Shown: positions 56,001 through 64,000 of the stretch, in pieces
How the letters are laid out: each line of letters starts with the position of its first letter
Position numbering within the stretch: the first letter of the stretch is position 1
Source: Chromobacterium sinusclupearum
Lineage (GTDB): Bacteria; Pseudomonadota; Gammaproteobacteria; Burkholderiales; Chromobacteriaceae
DNA: 64,000 bases
Assembly: GCF_002902845.1 (NCBI RefSeq)
Contig: NZ_PPTF01000002.1
Location: 33,986-97,985, forward strand
Direction of reading: 5' to 3'
Notes under the pieces: model-generated
Database searches by the model: none
What the model was told of the DNA's origin: nothing
Seen by the model: the letters and a program-made list of their open reading frames with translations, nothing else
Program-made: the position numbers and the translations under genes

Positions 56001-58023
56001 GTAGCCACGCCTCAGGAGACAGGCCCGCCTCTCTCTGCATCGCCTCCACCGTCTCCGCCCATTGCGCGCCCAGCGCGGCGATGCGGGCATTCTTAACCGT
56101 GCTCTGCTCAACTATCGTACGGTGTTCCGCTGCTGGCGCTTCCCGGTCGAACAAGTGTCGACGCAACGCATCTCCCACACTTACGTGTAAATCCGCCAAA
56201 CCGTTTCGCTCCTGCTCGCTTAGCCCTGATCGTTGCGCCGCATCCTCCAGCGCCCTGCCTAGCTCAAGCAAGCCCGTCGTCGTCATCGGTCTTTCCAGAT
56301 TCCCTTCCAGAGCCAACCCAACCTCTGAAAGGGCCTCCTGCGACAACGGTTTGCGCACTAGTCGGCCAGCCTGCGCATCCCACACCAACTCCACCTTATG
56401 CAACACATCACGAAGCCGCGCCGATTCCTTACCGATCCACCCCCACTCCTCGGTCAACACCTCCTTGCGGCCAGAGGCCGTGACGCGAACTGGGTATTCG
56501 CGCGCGCTCAAAGACAAGCTGCTGCGCTCGATGCCCATATTCGTTCCCTGAGTCAGCAGCCACTCACCCAGTTGCCCTGGCAAAGTCTCCGCCAGCGCAC
56601 GCGAGCCATCCATCAGGCGGCAACCGACGAGATCGAGATGTATGCCCTTCACTTTGCCTGTTGGAAAGCGCTGCAGCAATGTTGCCAACTCTTCTTGCAA
56701 CTGCGCGCCTGTGCGACCGCCGAACAGTGTTTGTCCTCCCTGAGACAGGCCATGGCCGACAAGAACGATCCTCACCCGTCCTTCGCTGTCCAGCTGCAAC
56801 GGCGCGGCCTGTTGAATTGACTGACTGTCGGCGTTCCAGCCCAAACTGTTAGGCTCGTCGCCATGCAACTGCAGCCATTCGCTATGTCTGGGGTGCTTGC
56901 CGAACAAACTCTCCGCGGCCTGGAAACTGTTGTCGTCTCCCTGTAGCTGCACGATCAGCTGCCTGCTATAGACCAGACTCTCATCCGTTGCCGCCACATT
57001 GCGAGCCGCTTGCGCCAGGCTCTCGGTTGCGGGCTGGCGCCAGGCTTCAGGCACGCCCAAGTCACTCAGGGCGCCGTCTTGGCGCCGCAAGCCGATGGCA
57101 TAAGCACGCACGCTCTCGGCGAAACTTTGTATCCTCGCGGGCCTGTCATTCAGATTGCGCATGTGGGAGGCGGCGTATTGATCCGCCAGCAGCGCCAACT
57201 CTCCCAAGCGCCCCACTTTCTGCGCCAGACTCAAGCCGCTGGCGTCAGCATGGTATCGGTCCAGTTGCTGCAAAATACGCTCATACGAGGTGCCTTCCGG
57301 CACGCCGGCCTTTTCAATCAACGTCTGCCTCGTATCCAAGCTTGTCGGAATATCATATGAGCCGGCATTAATCCGCGACTCCAGATCCTTGAATGGCTTG
57401 ACCTCAGCGCTAAAGCGACGCGCCAGCTCCGCTTCTTTCAACGCGCGCTGTTCAGCAGATGGCAAGGTACTGGCCGGACCCGATAGGCTGCGCTGGAACA
57501 ACAGACTTTCGCTCCCCCAGCCTGGATAGTCGATGAGATCTCTCGCCCAACTAGGGGCCCCCCCTAAAACAGACCAATCCTGATCGGACAACAAAGGGCC
57601 CTCCGCTACGGAAGCCAGCGGGCGTTTCGCCTCAGCCAAACTTGGAAAATCCTTGAATTTTATCGCCTTGTTCCGACACTTTTCTTGCGCCAGGAACTGC
57701 TCTTCCCAGCTTCTTTCATCCGCGATGATGGCGCTCGTCTGCTGACTCGCGCCGGCAAATTGATGCGCCGTCAGGTCAATACACAGCCGATACCCATTCA
57801 CCTGGGCCACCACCACGAAATGATTGTTCGGCATCTCTTGGCTGACTTTATCCCAAATCGCCATGCCTCGTACCTGGTGGTCAATGCCCGCTGCTCGCAA
57901 TTTTGCAGAGACCCTCGCAGCAGCAGCCTCGCATTGCTCCTTGGGCGAATCGATGTATCGCTGTAATTCCGTATCGTTTTTCAACAAATCTTGCACTCGC
58001 AGCACGGCCTGCTCTAATGGCAT
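53068..58023 (-). CDS. large modular toxin: papain-like N-domain, C80 autoprotease, TcdA/TcdB-type pore-former
   Basis: AAGGA lies 8 nt before ATG 58023, giving 1651 aa. Residues 25-95 hold a Cys31/His68/Asp83 triad in KEQCEAAAARV, NNHFVVVAQVNGY and CIDLTAHQF, like Tox-PL deamidase/protease domains of PMT and SseI. Residues 418-470 have RIVLVGHG (His424) and LDLVGCRL (Cys468), the C80 cysteine protease signature of MARTX and clostridial toxins. Residues 824-912 are hydrophobic (VLDGINIGAIIVEL, SLAALLAGMAGAGGA, PLAGLSVGIPVLVDNY), as in TcdA/TcdB translocation domains. The last ~740 residues are beta-rich with no RTX nonapeptide array and no CROP repeats. Upstream genes encode a type I exporter. 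Predicted action: uptake, pore formation, autocleavage, release of the N-domain. Confidence 0.85.
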   Translation of the reverse strand: MPLEQAVLRVQDLLKNDTELQRYIDSPKEQCEAAAARVSAKLRAAGIDHQVRGMAIWDKVSQEMPNNHFVVVAQVNGYRLCIDLTAHQFAGASQQTSAIIADERSWEEQFLAQEKCRNKAIKFKDFPSLAEAKRPLASVAEGPLLSDQDWSVLGGAPSWARDLIDYPGWGSESLLFQRSLSGPASTLPSAEQRALKEAELARRFSAEVKPFKDLESRINAGSYDIPTSLDTRQTLIEKAGVPEGTSYERILQQLDRYHADASGLSLAQKVGRLGELALLADQYAASHMRNLNDRPARIQSFAESVRAYAIGLRRQDGALSDLGVPEAWRQPATESLAQAARNVAATDESLVYSRQLIVQLQGDDNSFQAAESLFGKHPRHSEWLQLHGDEPNSLGWNADSQSIQQAAPLQLDSEGRVRIVLVGHGLSQGGQTLFGGRTGAQLQEELATLLQRFPTGKVKGIHLDLVGCRLMDGSRALAETLPGQLGEWLLTQGTNMGIERSSLSLSAREYPVRVTASGRKEVLTEEWGWIGKESARLRDVLHKVELVWDAQAGRLVRKPLSQEALSEVGLALEGNLERPMTTTGLLELGRALEDAAQRSGLSEQERNGLADLHVSVGDALRRHLFDREAPAAEHRTIVEQSTVKNARIAALGAQWAETVEAMQREAGLSPEAWLPTLKTRSLGDGATELLFVNRSVQLGSADGRRWVRSSAAVLTQFEAEAASMVRDLQRGVGWAGSRGLLMWQGLSEPAAVHTLNAAYMLQTLMDVNPRNGGLGAMSDALKVQVYAQLINNGLSTAVDAAHMADWVGSALQKDLTLLSQTGQIMGVIGGSAGAVLDGINIGAIIVELMQTTDPTARVAVETKLSLAVVNSGVSLAALLAGMAGAGGAATVLGALATPLAGLSVGIPVLVDNYQRLRNGFDQSAQRFNDILASIQHRGLQQSGQTWQVADGAVVEHLDFVNGTMRYGSIEVNGTRGGSGHTVTGGWDHFFARPDPDSHTWLDVYAGLGMADKQYVFKSDGQATVERIVTLPSGVGRRIQFDYNQVTGRRSADVAAFRRLHEHYGDKFIWGMYAFPTDWGISSIVEEPRATAVRVTLDAESRTLIVPTVTNAVERGHLSYDLQGHGGVYSVVLPAEAVPIRVEASGERREKWVFDLDYAVKTHSVQDGKLVLGALKHGAFSDMRISANAIVVGGQTLSFAGEDRPQSVLLTHTLGEGATLCLSVDLEAGCYASSLILEREPSAQMTELLQRFYTEANTPGLSDHGWLSLAVGQRSGAIHVASGDAFLLESGSGETTVWQLQQGQTSQWSLPGVAIADGRTLSGTLNLEALSANFSGIWLGDQLQLRELDILAHQDVETHVMDGLLRRFSEQGMTRQALNTWLTQQLGEQEHIALSQELRVQGRDASGRRLSYKLASGDDGVMLDQAAWEANGVNYIYREGPGGRRLEIIGGVGQDTLETLAEDIVIPGMPAGVEIMMRPSETTHWLRPGAMALSRADIAIITDDLPNTPIHLVLPGTRGAYRWQLDGADLLLVNGAHHVKLLNMVGSGREGRLSSLSFSFEDGEAEAWSGNEVFQRLSQVVPAGELSSRSVKASQSLYEMNEFSVPSELTVLRNQQRLVQAMNSMAPVSGSDLTGFGRDMPDGLRPLLTQIL

Positions 58024-58165
58024 TATGATTTTCCTTATAGTAGTGAGATGGCTCGCCTTGACGTCAGGCGATTTCGGCATGAGTTCGTGCCGATGAAGAA
58101 GGCTTGCCCACGCTCGCTAGCCACAGGCGTGAACAAGCCCAGAAAATGCTCGGCGATGACACTTT

Positions 58166-59542
58166 TCAGCGTTCTCGCATCGCTTCCGAAATGACTTCCG
58201 TGATGGGGGACAGCAAATAGTCAACAACTCTGCGCTTGTCGGTACGGATTTCCACGCTGGCCGTCATCCCGGCATGCAGCGCCAAACTGACGCCATTCGT
58301 CGTCTTGGCTGGAAGCGAAAGTTTAATTCTCGCGTCATAAATTGGCCCCTTCTTCTCGTCCGGGACCGCATCACGCGACAGGTGCTCCACCGTGCCGCGA
58401 AGCGTGCCGTACTTGCTATAAGGATAGCTGTCCACTTTGATGGTGACCTCCTGCCCAGAACGCACAAATCCGATGTCTCGATTCATCACCTTGGCATCCA
58501 CCGCCAAAGTAGCGTTATCCGGCGCGATCACTAATAACTGCTGGGCTGGCTGCACTACGCCGCCTATTGTCTGGACCACCAGTTGCTGCACATAGCCGCT
58601 GACCGGCGCGCGCAGCGTTCGAGACTGCTCTCTCTCCCGATAGCGCCGTATGCTCAGTTCTACCTCATTCACCCTATCTTCGGCAGCCAGCAGTTCAGCC
58701 AGATATTGCCGCCGCGCATCTGCTCGATACTGGGCCAACTCCGCGTTCAGACGCGCTATGCTGGCCGTATACTGCAAGGTGCGCTGTTTTTCCGCGGCTA
58801 GGCTTTTCTGAGTGGAGATTTTTTCATTCTCGGCATCCAGCCATTGCAGGCGCGCGCCCATCTTCTGATCCATCAAGGTTTTCCACGCATGCGCCTTTTC
58901 CGTGACGACCTTCAAGCGAGCCTCCAGCTTTTCCTGCTCCAACATGCTGCCGGCTATTACCGCTCGACTTTCGGCCAATTGCGCACCCAAGGCGCGCTCT
59001 CGGGAAAAATAGACCGATAACTCTTCGGAAAGGCGTCGCTGCTGATGAGCAGTTTGCACCGCATCCTCGTCATCCGCCATCGTCACGTAGCGTTGTTGAT
59101 CTATTCCATTCAGCAAGGCTTTGAGTCGCCTAATATCCAGCGAAGCCAATTGACGCTGGCGCTGTAATTGCGACACATCAACCTGATTTTCAGTGCTGTC
59201 CAGTTCAATGAGCGGCTGGCCAGACTTGACATGCATGCCATTGGCCACATGGATGCGACGCACGATCCCGGCTTCAAGCGACTGCACGGGCTTGACGCCC
59301 CCTTCTGGCACGAGCTGCCCGGTTGCCACTGCATTAATGTCGACCTCGCCTAACCATGCCCAAAAGACGGCCAGCACGAAAAATCCCATGATCAAGTACG
59401 ACAAGGAGCGCCCCATAGGCGATGCTGGGGTTTCCAAAATTTCCAACGCAGCCGGCAAGAACTCCCTCTCATGAGAGGCACTGCTAGCCTCCTGCCAAGA
59501 GACAAAGCGCTGTCGGCAGTAATGGTAAAAACGCCGCATCAT
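58166..59542 (-). CDS. HlyD-type membrane fusion protein for toxin export
   Basis: The ~458-aa protein starts at ATG 59542 or 59539, overlapping the exporter stop. A membrane helix (SLSYLIMGFFVLAVFWAWLG) is followed by a lipoyl-like half (VQSLEAGIVRRIHVANGMHVKSGQPLIELDST), long coiled coils (EEKLEARLK-type) and the returning half (RTLRAPVSGYVQQLVVQTIGGVV). This is the HlyD/RtxD layout. It connects the inner-membrane exporter to an outer-membrane TolC-type channel, which is not in the window. A 142-bp gap precedes the toxin gene. Confidence 0.94.
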   Translation of the reverse strand: MMRRFYHYCRQRFVSWQEASSASHEREFLPAALEILETPASPMGRSLSYLIMGFFVLAVFWAWLGEVDINAVATGQLVPEGGVKPVQSLEAGIVRRIHVANGMHVKSGQPLIELDSTENQVDVSQLQRQRQLASLDIRRLKALLNGIDQQRYVTMADDEDAVQTAHQQRRLSEELSVYFSRERALGAQLAESRAVIAGSMLEQEKLEARLKVVTEKAHAWKTLMDQKMGARLQWLDAENEKISTQKSLAAEKQRTLQYTASIARLNAELAQYRADARRQYLAELLAAEDRVNEVELSIRRYREREQSRTLRAPVSGYVQQLVVQTIGGVVQPAQQLLVIAPDNATLAVDAKVMNRDIGFVRSGQEVTIKVDSYPYSKYGTLRGTVEHLSRDAVPDEKKGPIYDARIKLSLPAKTTNGVSLALHAGMTASVEIRTDKRRVVDYLLSPITEVISEAMRER

Positions 59543-61701
59543 GATGTCTCTTCTTCCTGCAAATCTCCCGCCTGGATAGCGCAAAGGCGAGCGTAACGTC
59601 CTCCTCGTTCCAACAGCTCATCGTGACGCCCATCTTCGACAACCTGGCCGTTTTCTATCGTGATGATGCGATCCGCCTGCCTGACCGTAGACAGCCGGTG
59701 CGCAATGATCAATACCGTCCGTCCCTGGCATATGGCTCGCATATTCCGCTGGATGATGCTCTCGGATTCGTAATCCAAGGCGCTAGTCGCTTCGTCTAAA
59801 ATCAGGATGCGCGGATTGGTAACCAAGGCGCGAGCGATGGCAATACGCTGCCGCTGACCACCTGAAAGGTTAGCACCGCGCTCCTCCAGCATAGTGTCGT
59901 AGCCCTCGGACAAGGCGAGAATGAAATCATGCGCGCCGGCCAGCTTGGCCGCCTCGACCACACGCTCCATCGACATACCCGGATCGGCCAGCGCAATGTT
60001 GTCGCGCACAGTACGATTGAACAGCAGGTTCTCTTGAAGCACCACGCCGACCTGCGTCCGGAGCCAATGCGTGTCCACCATGGACAAGTCAAAACCATCT
60101 ACCAGCACCCTTCCTGATTCCGGAACATACATGCGTTGCACCAGCTTGGTCAGCGTACTTTTTCCAGATCCTGACGGCCCGACGATACCTACAGTCTGGC
60201 CAGCCGGAATGCGCAAACTGATGCGACGCAAGGTTTCAGGCTTATCTGGACGGTAGCGAAAAATGACTTGGTCCAAAATCAGCTCGCCATTAATCTCTCC
60301 CAGGCTCGCTCGATTCGGGTCATACCCCGGCTCCGTCGGGCTATTCAAGACATCGCCTAAGCGTTGTACCGATAAACGTGCTTGCTGAAAATCGTTCCAC
60401 AACTGCGACAATCTGAGCACGGGCGCTGTCACATGGCCGGAAAACATATTAAAAGCTACTAGCTGCCCCACCGTTATGGAGCCATCGATAACCGCCTGTG
60501 CTCCCCAGTACAAAATACAAGCACCAGATAACTTGGACACCAATTGCACGCTTTGACTAGCGATATTCCCTAGATTAGCGCAACGAAAACTCGCATTGAC
60601 ATAGGCCGCCAACAATTCTTCCCAACGAGCTTGCGATTGAGGCTGCACCGACATTGCCTTCAAGGTTTCCACCGCAGTAACAGACTCAATGAGAAAAGAT
60701 TGGCTTTCTGCATTCCTTCGAAATTTCTCGTCTACTCGCTTTCGCAAAATCGGTGTAACAAAAAGGGCGATCATGGCAAGACATGGCAAGGTCAATAAAA
60801 CCACAGCTGTCAATGATGGGCTGTAATGCCACATTATTGCCAAAAATATCACCGTAAAAAATAAATCCATTAGCAAAGTCAATGCAGAGCTGGTAATAAA
60901 ATCGCGAATACTTTCCAACTCACGCACCCTAGCAACCGTCTCACCTACGCGTCGAGACTGAAAATACGCCATAGGCAACGCCAGAAGATGGCGAAATAGC
61001 TTTGCCCCCAGCTCTACATCGATACGGTTAGCCGTATGAGAAAACACATAAGTACGCAAACCGCCCAATACAACCTCAAATATCGACACCGCAACCAAAC
61101 CGAATATCAATATTTGCAATGTGCTCATAGACTGGTGCACCAACACCTTATCCATGACAACCTGAAAGAACAAAGGCGAAACCAGCGCAAACATCTGTAT
61201 AAACAGAGACATTAACAACACATCAACAAGCAGGCGTTTGTATTTAAGTAATGCAGGAACGAACCAACTGATATCAAATACATCTTTCCCTTCAACTAAC
61301 TTTGCCCGCTTAGCCAACAAGACTAAATAACCATTCCAAAGCGCTTCAAAGCACTGAATATCCATCATGGACATTTCGCCACTCAGCCCATTCTGTATCA
61401 GCACGCGCCCTTCAAGCGCCTTGGCCAGTAAGATAAACCTTCCATCATGCAACTCGGCTATGGCCGGCATCGGCGTGCGCTCCAGACGGCTACTAGCAAC
61501 CTTGACTCGACGAGCCTTCAAGCCCAACCGGCGGCATAAACCCACCAATGTTTCACCATCACAAGTCCTCCCGATTAACTCACGGCGCAGCTGCTCCGCA
61601 TCGACCGGCTGGCGAAAAAATTGCAGCAATATAAAAAGACAATTTAGCATGCTAGTGCAGCTAGCACTCTGATCCTTACTTGAAGACGCATGGTCACTCA
61701 T
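59539..61701 (-). CDS. HlyB/RtxB-type ABC exporter of the toxin
   Basis: AAGGGAA 6 nt before ATG 61701 gives 720 aa. Residues 1-125 form a C39-like domain in which the catalytic cysteine position appears to be Ser (SMLNCLFILLQFF aligned with HlyB's non-catalytic DYGLYALEIL), so it should bind rather than cut substrate. A membrane region follows (QMFALVSPLFFQVVMDKVLVH, VGETVARVRELESIR). The ATPase has GIVGPSGSGKST, LSGGQRQRIAIARAL and LDEATSALD. Sequence parallels HlyB along its length. It is the first gene of the exporter-adaptor-toxin operon. Confidence 0.95.
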   Translation of the reverse strand: MSDHASSSKDQSASCTSMLNCLFILLQFFRQPVDAEQLRRELIGRTCDGETLVGLCRRLGLKARRVKVASSRLERTPMPAIAELHDGRFILLAKALEGRVLIQNGLSGEMSMMDIQCFEALWNGYLVLLAKRAKLVEGKDVFDISWFVPALLKYKRLLVDVLLMSLFIQMFALVSPLFFQVVMDKVLVHQSMSTLQILIFGLVAVSIFEVVLGGLRTYVFSHTANRIDVELGAKLFRHLLALPMAYFQSRRVGETVARVRELESIRDFITSSALTLLMDLFFTVIFLAIMWHYSPSLTAVVLLTLPCLAMIALFVTPILRKRVDEKFRRNAESQSFLIESVTAVETLKAMSVQPQSQARWEELLAAYVNASFRCANLGNIASQSVQLVSKLSGACILYWGAQAVIDGSITVGQLVAFNMFSGHVTAPVLRLSQLWNDFQQARLSVQRLGDVLNSPTEPGYDPNRASLGEINGELILDQVIFRYRPDKPETLRRISLRIPAGQTVGIVGPSGSGKSTLTKLVQRMYVPESGRVLVDGFDLSMVDTHWLRTQVGVVLQENLLFNRTVRDNIALADPGMSMERVVEAAKLAGAHDFILALSEGYDTMLEERGANLSGGQRQRIAIARALVTNPRILILDEATSALDYESESIIQRNMRAICQGRTVLIIAHRLSTVRQADRIITIENGQVVEDGRHDELLERGGRYARLCAIQAGDLQEEETS

Positions 61702-62516
61702 AAAAATTCCCTTACCCGTACCAATTCCGGACTCCATTTATAGAACCATCTATTCCTTTTAAAATACTGGCACAACACTCCGCAAAAGTAGAACATCAGA
61801 AATCATATATGCCTTATAAAAACCACTAAAAATAAGATACCCCTATAGTTTTTAAAAATACAAAACAATAAACAATACTAGCCATGAATAAACATGGCAC
61901 AACACAGCACTTTACAGTTAAAAATATAGGAGCATGCATAATAACCTTGCTTCACAAACAAAACGTTTATTGCTTTTTATTCAAAAAAGCAAAGCCTACT
62001 ATCAGAATGCAGTGAAAAATTCAGCATTAAAATATCCAAACAAGCTGCTTAAAAAACCACTTTGAGAATCATATCTTTTCTGATTATGGATCGTAAATTT
62101 CTGAACTAATTCAGATGGCACCTAACACCGCAATCCAATCTCCTTTCCATTACCCTGAGCGTGACAGATCCTTTCATGGCAGATAACCATCTCTAGCACA
62201 TGACTGCCTTCAAGGAAGTGTCAAGGATTATTGCCTTTGAAAACAACCTGCTTCACCCCACCCCATAGGCAACGTTGGCATATTAATGACTTCAATTACC
62301 GGCCGATAAATTATTAATCAATATTCAATTGAATTAAATATAACAATAAGCATATTTAAATAAAATTAATTTCAAAAATCGCTCATTTTTCAAACAGCTA
62401 AGAGGGATGAATGTAGTGGTCTACTGTATTCGGACACCCACTTACCCGCCCCTGACAAATTTAAACCAAATTGCATTTTTTGTAAGATTATCAATCCTTA
62501 TGGTCTAATACGTAAC
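61702..62516. other. 815-bp AT-rich upstream region of the toxin operon
   Basis: Very AT-rich, with no supported gene on either strand. It should contain the promoter of the exporter-toxin operon near its left end. GTAGTGGTCTACTGTATTCG followed by GACACCC at about 62414-62440 looks like the terminal inverted repeat of another IS3-family element and may be a remnant, but no partner end is seen. The IS3-family copy starts right after. Confidence 0.5.
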
Positions 62517-62592
62517 CTCCTCCCACAAAACCGTCGCGGCGAAAAGTAGAGATTTCTGGCAAATTTAAGCCCACCCGGGCAGGAGATTTGCC

Positions 62593-62859
62593 ATGAAGAA
62601 ATCGAAGTTCACTGAAGAGCAGATCGCTTTCGCGCTGCGCCAGGCCGAATCGGGCACCACCGTCACGGAGGTCTGCCGCAAGATGGGCGTCTCCGAAGCC
62701 ACTTTCTACAATTGGAAGAAGAAATACGGCGGCTTGGGCGTCAGCGAGCTGTGTCGCTTGAAGCAGCTGGAAGAAGAGAATGCCCGCCTCAAGCGCATGG
62801 TCGCCGACCTGAGCCTGGACAAGCAGATGCTGCAGGAAGTCATCCAAAAAAAGCTATGA
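62593..62859 (+). CDS. IS3-family OrfA (helix-turn-helix and leucine zipper)
   Basis: The 88-aa protein begins MKKSKFTEEQIAFALRQAES and has VTEVCRKMGVSEATFYNWKKKYGG, the helix-turn-helix, followed by a leucine-zipper-like helix (LCRLKQLEEENARLKRMVADL). This is the classic IS407-group OrfA. GGCAGGAG precedes the ATG. AAAAAAAG (A run 62846-62852) near its end is the presumed slippery site for making the OrfAB transposase. Confidence 0.93.
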   Translation: MKKSKFTEEQIAFALRQAESGTTVTEVCRKMGVSEATFYNWKKKYGGLGVSELCRLKQLEEENARLKRMVADLSLDKQMLQEVIQKKL

Positions 62860-63651
62860 AGCCGGCTCGCCGACGCGAGCTGGCCCACTTCCTGATCGAT
62901 GCCTACCGCGTCAGCATTCGTCGCGCCACCGCCGTCGTTCAACTGCGGCAGGCCACCTATTTTTATCGCCCACATCCGCGTGACGATCGTGCCGAGCGAC
63001 AGCGAATCCGCGAGATCGCCGCCACGCGCATTCGTTACGGTGCGCGCCGCATCCACGTCCTGCTGCGGCGCGAGGGCTGGTTGATTAATCACAAGAAGAC
63101 CTACCGGATATTGCGAGGAAGGGCTAAATCTGCGGCGCAAGCGGCGGGTGGCGGCCGCGCATCGACAAACCCGGCCATCTCCAACTTGAACGCGTGCTGG
63201 AGCATGGATTTCGTGGCCGATCAGCTGTTCAACGGCCAAAAAATCCGGGCGTTAACTGTAGTGGATAATTTTAGCCGGGAGAGCTTGGCGATCACGGTGG
63301 ATTTCGCGCTGAAAGCGGCGGACGTGGTGGCGACCATGCCGCACGTACAAACCCTGCGCGGGACGCCGCAACGGATTCAGGTCGATAATGGTAGCGAATT
63401 CATTTCGTTGGTGCTGGATCAATGGGCTTATGAGCACGGCGTCACGCTGGACCTCTCGCGGCCAGGCAAACCGACGGATAATGCCTTTATCGAGTCGTTT
63501 AACGGCAGCCTGCGGGATGAGTGCCTGAACGTGCATTGGTTTCTGTCGCTGGATGATGCGCGTGACGAAATCGAGCGTTGGCGACAGGATTACAACTAAT
63601 TCAGGCCGCACAGTTCGCTGGGCGAGCGGACTCCCAGCGAGTTTCGACTAG
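62856..63651 (+). pseudogene. IS3-family OrfB transposase, broken
   Basis: The -1 frame carries the DDE integrase domain (ACWSMDFVADQLFNGQKIR, TVVDNFSRESL, IQVDNGSEFIS, FIESFNGSLRDECLN). GAA has become TAA at 63597-63599, cutting the conserved YNEFRPHSSLG end; the frame then continues FRPHSSLGERTPSEF to a TAG near 63651. Between about 63112 and 63185 the conserved EEGLNLRRKRRVAAAHR is found only in a shifted frame, so two compensating indels have scrambled some 25 residues. Confidence 0.85.
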
Positions 63652-63703
63652 CCCATCTTGAAGCCGAAAATCTCCAACTTAGACCGCTCAGTTAGTTGGG
63701 AGG

Positions 63704-64000
63704 GGCACTGTTGCACAAATCCACCCCCACCGCAGCTTGGTAAGATAGCGGCATGACCAAGCCCGCTCCAAAACGCTACCGAACGACCAACTGGAAAGCC
63801 TACAACCAAGCCCTGATCCAACGCGGCTCTCTGTCCGTCTGGTTCGACACAACCATGTCATGGCAGGCGACTCCGCAGGGCAAGCGCGGGCGGACACAGA
63901 CCTATAGCGATGTAGCTATTCAGTTCTGTTTGACTATCAAGAACCTGTTTGGACTGCCTTTGCGGCAGACCATCGGTTTCATCCAAAGTCTGCTCAAGCT
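63704..64000 (+). mobile_element. left part of an IS5-family (IS903-like) element
   Basis: GGCACTGTTGCACAAATC at 63704 is the terminal repeat type of IS903-group elements (GGCTYTGTTGCAYAAATC). A transposase gene starts 49 bp inside. The right end is outside the window. Confidence 0.85.
63753..64000 (+). CDS. IS903-like transposase, N-terminal 82 codons
   Basis: The protein begins MTKPAPKRYRTTNWKAYNQ and continues LIQRGSLSVWFD, GKRGRTQTYSDVAIQFCLTI and FGLPLRQTIGFIQSL, which matches the start of IS903-group transposases (TNWPAYNKALINRGSL, RGRPQRYSDLAI). It runs off the window edge and appears intact so far. Confidence 0.92.
   Translation, partial: MTKPAPKRYRTTNWKAYNQALIQRGSLSVWFDTTMSWQATPQGKRGRTQTYSDVAIQFCLTIKNLFGLPLRQTIGFIQSLLK

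Larger units (their letters stand above)
62516..63704 (+). mobile_element. decayed IS3-family (IS407-group-like) element
   Basis: orfA and orfB of an IS3-family element lie in -1 relation with a run of seven A at the overlap. Imperfect inverted ends are proposed: CCTCCTCCCACAAAAC (62516-62531) and GTTAGTTGGGAGG (63691-63703); their exact limits are uncertain. The right end abuts the left end of an IS903-like element. No target duplication could be recognised, consistent with nesting or adjacent insertions. Confidence 0.75.

Overview
The window looks like a pathogenicity island from a GC-rich betaproteobacterium. The best guess is Chromobacterium or a close Neisseriales relative. That rests on recollection: a complete Salmonella SPI-1-type (Inv/Spa/Prg) type III secretion system (T3SS) with a HilA-type master activator is what the Cpi-1 locus of C. 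violaceum encodes. Genus assignment is inference; no 16S or housekeeping gene is present.

Layout. 0-3.3 kb is an AT-rich accessory segment with the tail of one gene, an unknown gene, an SseJ-like GDSL acyltransferase/esterase effector and an unknown gene. 3.3-9.2 kb (minus strand) is a run of unassigned candidate effectors, one with a RhoGAP-like arginine-finger motif, plus a truncated chaperone-like ORF. 9.2-32.8 kb (minus) is the SPI-1 core: invF-invG-invE, invA-invB-invC-spaM-spaN-spaO-spaP-spaQ-spaR-spaS, sicA-sipB-sipC-sipD-sipA-iacP, an unknown 166-aa gene, then sicP and an SptP/YopH-like tyrosine phosphatase. 33.0-36.2 kb (minus) encodes an 878-aa glycine/beta-rich candidate effector with two small partners. 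36.8-44.3 kb (plus) has hilA-iagB, a proline-rich protein and prgH-I-J-K-orgA-B-C. An IS5-group element sits immediately after orgC. 45.9-51.7 kb holds four stand-alone periplasmic binding-protein-like genes around a SopB/IpgD phosphoinositide phosphatase gene. 51.7-61.7 kb (minus) holds a broken YopT-like (C58) gene and a three-gene operon: an HlyB-type ABC exporter, an HlyD-type adaptor and a 1651-aa toxin with a papain-like triad, a C80 autoprotease signature and a TcdA/TcdB-type pore-forming segment. 62.5-64 kb is a decayed IS3-family copy abutting the start of an IS903-like element.

How the genes work together. HilA should activate the apparatus operons. A repeated promoter box (ATCAG-N6-ATCAGGAT) lies upstream of invF, invA and sicP, and a weaker copy lies upstream of prgH. 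InvF with SicA would then drive the translocator and effector genes. The basal body (InvG, PrgH, PrgK), export gate (InvA, SpaPQRS), cytosolic sorting platform (SpaO, OrgA, OrgB, InvC, SpaM), needle/rod (PrgI, PrgJ), length control (SpaN), gatekeeper (InvE), tip/translocon (SipD, SipB, SipC) and chaperones (SicA, InvB, SicP) are all present and look intact. The effectors point at host actin, Rho GTPases, phosphotyrosine, phosphoinositides and vacuolar membrane lipids. The type I-exported toxin is a separate delivery route.
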